A DNA stretch of 10,730 nucleotides from Flavobacteriaceae bacterium (GTDB lineage: Bacteria > Bacteroidota > Bacteroidia > Flavobacteriales > Flavobacteriaceae), in contig JABDMQ010000146.1 in NCBI GenBank assembly GCA_013001365.1, positions 1 through 10,730 of the forward strand. Direction: 5' to 3'. Each line of letters begins with the position of its first letter. Positions within the stretch are counted from its first letter, which is position 1. Positions 6,612-10,730 of the stretch are shown here, piece after piece. The notes beneath the pieces were generated by a model. It saw only the letters and a list, made by a program, of their open reading frames with translations, searched no databases and was not told the DNA's origin. Both the position numbers and the translations under genes were made by a program.

Positions 6612-8420
6612 ATGATTGACCTTTCAACACTGGACCTTGCTCTGATATTCTCGTTTTTTGCAATCACACTTTTCATAGGTATTTATGTCTCCAAAAGATC
6701 AGGGAAAAATTCTTCTGAATATTTCTTGTCAGGTAGGAATATGCCTTGGTGGCTTTTAGGGGTTTCAATGGTCGCAACGACATTTTCTACGGATACTCCA
6801 AACCTAGTGACCGATATTGTCCGGAAAGATGGTGTGTCTGGAAACTGGGTATGGTGGGCATTCTTGATTACGGGACTATTAACTGTGTTCGTTTATGCAA
6901 AACTCTGGCGTAAATCCAAAGTGAATACAGATATCGAGTTCTACGAATTACGGTACGGAGGTCCGCCTGCTCATTTCTTAAGATGGTTTCGAGCCGTCTA
7001 TCTTGGTGTTATCTTCAATGTTTTTGCCATGGCTGGTGTTACATTAGCGGCCATAAAGATCGGTAGTATCATGCTTGGGCTACAACCCTGGGAAACTATA
7101 GTTTATGCTGGTACGATAACCGTTGTTTTTAGTGCTTTGGGTGGCTTCAAAGGGGTTGTTTATACGGATTTCATCCTATTCTTTACAGCCATGGCTGGCG
7201 CTATTGGTGCCGCGTATTATTTAGTTGGCCTTCCTGAAGTTGGAGGTTTGGAAGCATTGCTTCAACACGAAAACGTATCAGGCAAACTATCGATATTGCC
7301 GGACTTTAGTGATAATGAAGCATTAATAACATTATTGATCATTCCTTTAGCAGTACAATGGTGGAGTTCATGGTATCCTGGTGCTGAACCTGGTGGAGGT
7401 GGCTATATAGCCCAAAGGATGTTAGCTGCAAAGGATGAGAATCATGCCATAGGCGCAACCTTCTTCTTTAACATCATGCATTATGCTTTGCGGCCATGGC
7501 CATGGATAATAGTGGCATTGGCCTCACTTGTGATATTCCCCGATGTTGCTAGTATTCAAGAAGCATTTCCAATGATCTCAGAAGATAAATTAGGCCATGA
7601 TCTTGCCTATTCTGCAATGCTGACCAAATTACCTCATGGCCTTTTAGGGCTGGTCTTGGCTTCTTTGGTAGCAGCATATATGTCTACTATCTCAACACAT
7701 CTTAATTGGGGGTCATCTTATGTTGTGAACGATTTCTATAAGCAACAAATAAACAAGAATGCTTCTGAAAAGCAACTTGTTTTGGTCGGAAGGATTTCTA
7801 CAGTCTTGCTCATGGTCTTTAGTGCTTTATTTGCATTATATCTGCAAAATGCCAAACAATTATTTGATATTATTTTGATGTTTGGAGCAGGCACAGGCTT
7901 GATATTCATATTGCGCTGGTTTTGGTGGCGCATAAACGCATGGAGCGAGATTTCGGCTATGTTGATCTCAGGTATTGTTTCATTGCTATTCACTTCTTCA
8001 CTAGGAGATCAGCTTTTCGGTGAGACAGCATTAATGCCTTCATGGGCCAAATTCCCGATAATCGTTCTAATAACAACTATAGTTTGGTTAACAGTTACAT
8101 TTATGACTAGGCCAGAAAGCAAGTCAGTTCTGCGGGACTTTTACAAGAAAATACAACCTGGAGGTCCTGGATGGAACAAAGTATTAACCGAAGCAAAAAT
8201 CGATAGTATTGAACTAGTAGAATCAAACGAAGGATGGAGTGTTCCTTCAGGAATATTGGCCATGCTCGTTGGCTGTGTTCTGATATATAGCATCATGTTC
8301 TTTACTGGGAACATGATATATGGAAATTATGTTAATGCTGGATTCTTGATTGTTTCGGCACTGATCTCCGGTTTCATTCTAACCAAACTATGGAAGAAGA
8401 TCAGGGCAACAATACTTTAG
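6612..8420 (+). CDS. Sodium:solute symporter (SSS/SLC5 family)
   Basis: The 602-residue polytopic inner-membrane protein has about 13-15 hydrophobic segments. Family features are FLSGRNMPWWLLGVSMVATT (38-57) at the first core helix, GGFKGVVYTDFILFFTAMAG (177-196), matching the classical SSS signature around GG-x-x-x-V-x-x-TD, and LVAAYMSTISTHLNWGSS (352-369). By alignment with the proline carrier PutP, A355, S358 and T359 correspond to the Na2-site residues A337, S340 and T341, so sodium coupling is probably retained. The aspartate of PutP helix 1 (D55) is replaced by Thr, so it is not a PutP orthologue. The length and a final helix pair after a cytoplasmic loop (about 500-545) recall SGLT-type members. 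The substrate (sugar, organic acid, nucleoside or other) cannot be told from the sequence or neighbours. A weak promoter-like pair (TTG at 6559, TACCTTAC at 6583) lies upstream. A hairpin 16 bp after the stop probably ends the transcript. Confidence 0.92.
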   Translation: MIDLSTLDLALIFSFFAITLFIGIYVSKRSGKNSSEYFLSGRNMPWWLLGVSMVATTFSTDTPNLVTDIVRKDGVSGNWVWWAFLITGLLTVFVYAKLWRKSKVNTDIEFYELRYGGPPAHFLRWFRAVYLGVIFNVFAMAGVTLAAIKIGSIMLGLQPWETIVYAGTITVVFSALGGFKGVVYTDFILFFTAMAGAIGAAYYLVGLPEVGGLEALLQHENVSGKLSILPDFSDNEALITLLIIPLAVQWWSSWYPGAEPGGGGYIAQRMLAAKDENHAIGATFFFNIMHYALRPWPWIIVALASLVIFPDVASIQEAFPMISEDKLGHDLAYSAMLTKLPHGLLGLVLASLVAAYMSTISTHLNWGSSYVVNDFYKQQINKNASEKQLVLVGRISTVLLMVFSALFALYLQNAKQLFDIILMFGAGTGLIFILRWFWWRINAWSEISAMLISGIVSLLFTSSLGDQLFGETALMPSWAKFPIIVLITTIVWLTVTFMTRPESKSVLRDFYKKIQPGGPGWNKVLTEAKIDSIELVESNEGWSVPSGILAMLVGCVLIYSIMFFTGNMIYGNYVNAGFLIVSALISGFILTKLWKKIRATIL

Positions 8421-8430
8421 TTTAGCACAT

Positions 8431-8458
8431 AAAAAAACACCAAACTTTCATTTGGTGT
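8431..8458. terminator. Bidirectional intrinsic terminator between the symporter gene and atpC
   Basis: ACACCAAA (8437-8444) and TTTGGTGT (8451-8458) form a perfect 8-bp stem with a 6-nt loop. Read on the minus strand, the stem is followed directly by a run of seven T (complement of A8431-8437), making a good rho-independent terminator for atpD-atpC, 27 bp past the atpC stop. On the plus strand the hairpin follows the symporter stop but the T-tract is poor, so termination there is weaker. Confidence 0.8.
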
Positions 8459-8484
8459 CTTGTATATTTTCAATTATAATCCTA

Positions 8485-8763
8485 TCAATCGGCAAGGACA
8501 ATAACTTTGTTATCTTTCATTTCTATGGTTCCTGAATTGATTGGTAACCACATGCCTCTCTTCTCACCTTTAACGAATTTATCTTCCACTTCTTCTTCTA
8601 AAGTGATCTCACCATAGATCTTTACATGGCCAGCCTTTAAAAGCGATACAATTGGCGCGTGATTATTCAGCATTTCGAATTCACCATTTACACCAGGTAC
8701 AGCAACGCTTTCAACATCTCCTTTAAACAATGTGGCTTCTGGTGAAACTATCTCTAAATACAT
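8485..8763 (-). CDS. atpC: F1 ATP synthase epsilon subunit, short form
   Basis: The 92-residue protein covers the N-terminal beta-sandwich domain of the epsilon subunit, part of the central stalk that joins gamma to the c-ring. Diagnostic residues are LEIVSPEATLFKGDVESVAV (3-22), GVNGEFEMLNNHAPIVSLLK (24-43), and INSGTIEMKDNKVIVLAD at the C-terminus. The C-terminal two-helix domain present in E. coli epsilon (139 residues), which can extend and inhibit ATP hydrolysis, is absent; the stop comes right after the sandwich. A middle segment rich in Glu and Lys (about 55-68) is longer than the plain sandwich. Such short forms are known in Bacteroidota and green sulfur bacteria, so this is probably natural rather than a truncation. 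The gene starts 17 bp after the atpD stop, with which it is almost certainly co-transcribed. Confidence 0.95.
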   Translation of the reverse strand: MYLEIVSPEATLFKGDVESVAVPGVNGEFEMLNNHAPIVSLLKAGHVKIYGEITLEEEVEDKFVKGEKRGMWLPINSGTIEMKDNKVIVLAD

Positions 8764-8780
8764 ACTTTAAATATTAGCTA

Positions 8781-10289
8781 TTATGCCTCTGCAAGCATTT
8801 TCTCTCCTGCTTCTATAGCTTCTTCAATCGTTCCTTTAAGGTTGAAAGATGCTTCTGGTAAATGATCCAATTCGCCATCCATGATCATATTGAAGCCTTT
8901 AATTGTCTCCTTGATATCAACCAGTACACCTGGTATACCTGTAAATTGTTCAGCCACGTGGAATGGTTGTGAAAGGAAACGCTGTACACGACGTGCGCGG
9001 TTTACAGCCATTTTATCTTCTTCCGACAATTCTTCCATACCTAGGATGGCAATAATATCCTGTAATTCTTTATAGCGCTGTAATAACTCTTTTACGCGAG
9101 TCGCACAATTGTAGTGCTCGTCTCCTAAAATATCGGCTGCCAAAATTCTTGATGTAGAATCCAATGGGTCAACCGCTGGATAAATTCCAAGCTCAGCGAT
9201 CTTACGAGACAATACCGTTGTTGCATCTAAGTGAGCAAAGGTTGTTGCCGGTGCTGGATCCGTTAAATCATCCGCAGGTACATAAACTGCTTGTACAGAC
9301 GTAATAGATCCTCTTTTTGTAGATGTAATCCGCTCTTGCATGGCACCCATCTCCGTTGCCAAGGTTGGTTGGTAACCTACCGCAGACGGCATACGTCCTA
9401 GAAGTGCCGATACCTCAGAACCGGCTTGTGTGAATCGGAAAATGTTATCAACGAAGAAAAGTACGTCTTTCCCTTGTCCTTCTCCTGCACCATCACGGAA
9501 ATACTCAGCAATGGTCAAACCTGACAATGCCACTCGAGCACGTGCTCCGGGAGGTTCGTTCATCTGACCGAAGACAAATGTCGCTTTAGATTCTTTCATT
9601 ACTTTCTTGTCCACCTTCTTAAGGTCCCATCCGCCTTCTTCCATCGAGTGCATGAAATCATCACCATATTTAATAATGCCTGATTCCAACATCTCACGAA
9701 GTAAATCGTTTCCTTCTCTAGTTCTTTCACCTACTCCAGCAAAAACAGAAAGTCCACCATGTCCTTTCGCAATGTTGTTGATCAACTCTTGGATAAGTAC
9801 TGTCTTACCAACTCCAGCACCTCCAAACAAACCGATCTTTCCTCCTTTAGCATAAGGCTCGATAAGGTCGATCACCTTAATTCCTGTAAAAAGGACTTCT
9901 GTAGAAGTTGATAGGTCTTCGAATTTCGGTGCTTCCCTGTGAATAGGAAGTCCATCCTTGCCCGCTTTTGGCAGATCTCCTAGACCGTCAATGGCATCAC
10001 CGATAACATTGAACAATCTTCCATATACGTCTTCTCCAATTGGCATTTGTATAGGTGCTCCAGTTGCAACTACTTCTTCACCTCTGCTCAACCCATCGGA
10101 AGAATCCATCGCAATGGTTCTAACCGTATCTTCGCCAACATGCGACTGTACCTCTAAGACCAGAATTGAACCATCTTCTCTATTGATCTCCAAGGAATCA
10201 TAAATTCTTGGGAGTTCTGCTCCTGCTCCGAATTCGACATCGATTACCGGTCCAACTATCTGTGCAACTTTACCTGTGACTTTTGCCAT
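8781..10289 (-). CDS. atpD: F1 ATP synthase beta subunit (catalytic)
   Basis: The 502-residue catalytic subunit of the membrane-bound F1Fo ATP synthase makes ATP from ADP and phosphate as the gamma subunit rotates. Landmarks are the Walker A loop GGAGVGKT (156-163), the catalytic glutamate in GERTREGND (187-195, E188), Walker B strand DVLFFVDN (275-282), the ATPase signature PAVDPLDSTS (371-380), and EELSEED (419-425), a variant of the usual DELSEED lever. It is about 40 residues longer than E. coli beta (460). The excess is mainly a charged insert at about 209-235, between REMLESGII and the FGQMNEPPG strand, plus a small one in DGAGEGQGKD (266-275). Longer beta subunits are typical of Bacteroidota. 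The ATG start gives the normal MAKVTGKVAQIVGPVIDVEF beginning. Only atpC accompanies it; genes for Fo, delta, alpha and gamma are not in the window, the usual split arrangement in this phylum. Confidence 0.98.
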   Translation of the reverse strand: MAKVTGKVAQIVGPVIDVEFGAGAELPRIYDSLEINREDGSILVLEVQSHVGEDTVRTIAMDSSDGLSRGEEVVATGAPIQMPIGEDVYGRLFNVIGDAIDGLGDLPKAGKDGLPIHREAPKFEDLSTSTEVLFTGIKVIDLIEPYAKGGKIGLFGGAGVGKTVLIQELINNIAKGHGGLSVFAGVGERTREGNDLLREMLESGIIKYGDDFMHSMEEGGWDLKKVDKKVMKESKATFVFGQMNEPPGARARVALSGLTIAEYFRDGAGEGQGKDVLFFVDNIFRFTQAGSEVSALLGRMPSAVGYQPTLATEMGAMQERITSTKRGSITSVQAVYVPADDLTDPAPATTFAHLDATTVLSRKIAELGIYPAVDPLDSTSRILAADILGDEHYNCATRVKELLQRYKELQDIIAILGMEELSEEDKMAVNRARRVQRFLSQPFHVAEQFTGIPGVLVDIKETIKGFNMIMDGELDHLPEASFNLKGTIEEAIEAGEKMLAEA

Positions 10290-10322
10290 TGCTTATATGT
10301 TTACTTTATCTAGATTTTTAAT

Positions 10323-10339
10323 TAGGCTAAATCAGCCTA
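10323..10339 (-). promoter_or_regulatory. Hairpin in the predicted atpD leader
   Basis: TAGGCT (10323-10328) and AGCCTA (10334-10339) form a perfect 6-bp inverted repeat around a 5-nt loop, between the predicted atpD promoter and its start codon. In the atpD mRNA this would be a hairpin near the 5' end, about 33 nt before the ATG. It could stabilise the transcript or mark an operator. On the plus strand it is followed by six T, so it could also stop read-through from that side, but no plus-strand gene feeds it. Confidence 0.35.
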
Positions 10340-10351
10340 TTTTTTGCGCTG

Positions 10352-10381
10352 CAAAGATATATTATTTAATTAAAATTGAAA
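10352..10381 (-). promoter_or_regulatory. Candidate Bacteroidota-type promoter of atpD-atpC
   Basis: On the minus strand TATCTTTG (10359-10352) matches the TAnnTTTG -7 consensus perfectly. TTTC (10381-10378), 18 bp upstream, is one base off the TTTG -33 element. Transcription would begin near 10346, giving a leader of roughly 55 nt before the atpD ATG. It is the only good match in this intergenic region and is well placed. Confidence 0.6.
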
Positions 10382-10436
10382 TAGAATTTCCATCAAAATA
10401 TCAAGGAATTTCGGCTCAATGGGATTAGATGTAAAA

Positions 10437-10473
10437 AAATAAAACCCAGAGATGAATTCTCTGGGTTTTATTT
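10437..10473. terminator. Strong bidirectional terminator after the SGNH hydrolase gene
   Basis: A perfect inverted repeat of 16 bp (10437-10452 with 10458-10473; core ACCCAGAGA / TCTCTGGGT) encloses a 5-nt loop. On the minus strand it lies 20 bp past the TAA of the hydrolase gene, and its stem ends within a run of T (complement of the A-tract at 10433-10439), the form of a rho-independent terminator. The opposite arm is also T-rich, so it may act in both directions. It insulates the atpD promoter from upstream transcription. Confidence 0.88.
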
Positions 10474-10493
10474 CTTTTATAGATTATTTAAAA

Positions 10494-10730
10494 TTATATG
10501 CCTGGTGGGAAATTGGTAGGAAGCTCACCTGCATCTGGAGTAGCTCCCGCTTCGATGAAATTGGAGCCAAATGCAGCATCAATTGCAGCAAGGAATTCTC
10601 TTGCCATAAGGCCGTATCCTCTAGATGTTAAATGAACACCATCAAGGCTTATCAAACCTCCAAAAACCAAGTCGGTCGTCATGGTAAAATCATCAAAAGG
10701 ATATCCTCCATTGGTTGCTTGTTCCAGAAC
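10494..10730 (-). CDS. SGNH/GDSL-type hydrolase, C-terminal fragment
   Basis: The visible 78 residues are the C-terminal end of a gene that enters from beyond the right edge; the frame is open from 10730 to the TAA at 10494-10496. An internal Met (codon 10682-10680) is not the start, since the frame continues upstream of it with FDDF-type residues. LDGVHLTSRGYGLMAREFLA carries the DxxH motif (D30, H33 of the fragment) that supplies the catalytic Asp and His in block V of SGNH esterases and lipases. The GDS nucleophile block is outside the window. The end (ELPTNFPPGI) is a Pro-rich tail of the sort seen on exported flavobacterial members. Likely an exported esterase or lipase; substrate unknown. 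A strong terminator follows. Confidence 0.8.
   Translation of the reverse strand, partial: VLEQATNGGYPFDDFTMTTDLVFGGLISLDGVHLTSRGYGLMAREFLAAIDAAFGSNFIEAGATPDAGELPTNFPPGI

Noticed and set aside
7488..7503. Small direct repeat GGCCATGGCCATGG in the symporter gene
   Set aside because: It simply encodes the RPWPW segment at a membrane boundary and does not recur elsewhere in the window.
8881..10203. Plus-strand open frames opposite atpD (8881-9075, 9607-9855, 9958-10203)
   Set aside because: They mirror a highly conserved gene; their composition is what the complement of atpD codons produces.
10323..10346. Plus-strand intrinsic terminator made by the TAGGCT/AGCCTA hairpin and T6
   Set aside because: No plus-strand gene lies upstream of it. 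It sits in the predicted atpD leader, so a role there is as likely; listed instead as a leader hairpin.
10494..10682. A complete 62-residue protein starting at the Met at 10682
   Set aside because: The frame is open upstream to the edge and its residues fit an SGNH hydrolase, so the Met is internal to a larger partial gene.

Overview
The window looks like a chromosomal segment of a Flavobacteriia-type member of the Bacteroidota. The evidence is a low-GC sequence, starts without Shine-Dalgarno sequences, two perfect TAnnTTTG -7 promoter boxes, an atpD-atpC pair standing alone with a long beta subunit and a short epsilon subunit, and a long secreted protein built like type IX secretion (T9SS) cargo. 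No tRNA, rRNA, CRISPR array, insertion sequence or phage gene was seen. The genus cannot be fixed from the sequence alone.

Layout. Positions 1-2597 (minus) are one uninterrupted reading frame that runs off the left edge. It encodes a secreted multidomain protein with a signal peptide, a lamin-tail-like domain, an anchor-D-like Ig domain, a jelly-roll-like domain and typical Bacteroidota pre-sorting-domain sequence; its C-terminus lies outside the window. Divergent from it is recX (plus, ATG at 2681), whose family similarity appears to start upstream of its first ATG. recX converges on, and overlaps by 8 bp, an FIH-like cupin_8/JmjC dioxygenase gene (minus, 3108-3977, TTG start). That gene lies 51 bp behind a TonB-dependent receptor gene (minus, 4029-5849), so the two probably form a unit. 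Divergent from the receptor are a GNAT acetyltransferase (plus, 5962-6519) and an SSS-family Na+/solute symporter (plus, 6612-8420). A bidirectional terminator separates the symporter from atpC and atpD (minus, 8485-10289), the epsilon and beta subunits of the F1 ATP synthase. Upstream of atpD are a promoter, a leader hairpin and a strong terminator that ends an SGNH/GDSL-type hydrolase gene cut off by the right edge.

How the genes fit together. atpD and atpC are housekeeping energy genes. The receptor and the dioxygenase probably work together on an unknown imported or surface ligand. The acetyltransferase and symporter are same-strand neighbours with no visible functional link. The segment reads as ordinary core and semi-core chromosome. 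I did not find a convincing new defence, mobile or biosynthetic system. The points most worth a second look are the start of recX, the TTG-started dioxygenase gene coupled to a TonB receptor, and the leader hairpin of atpD.
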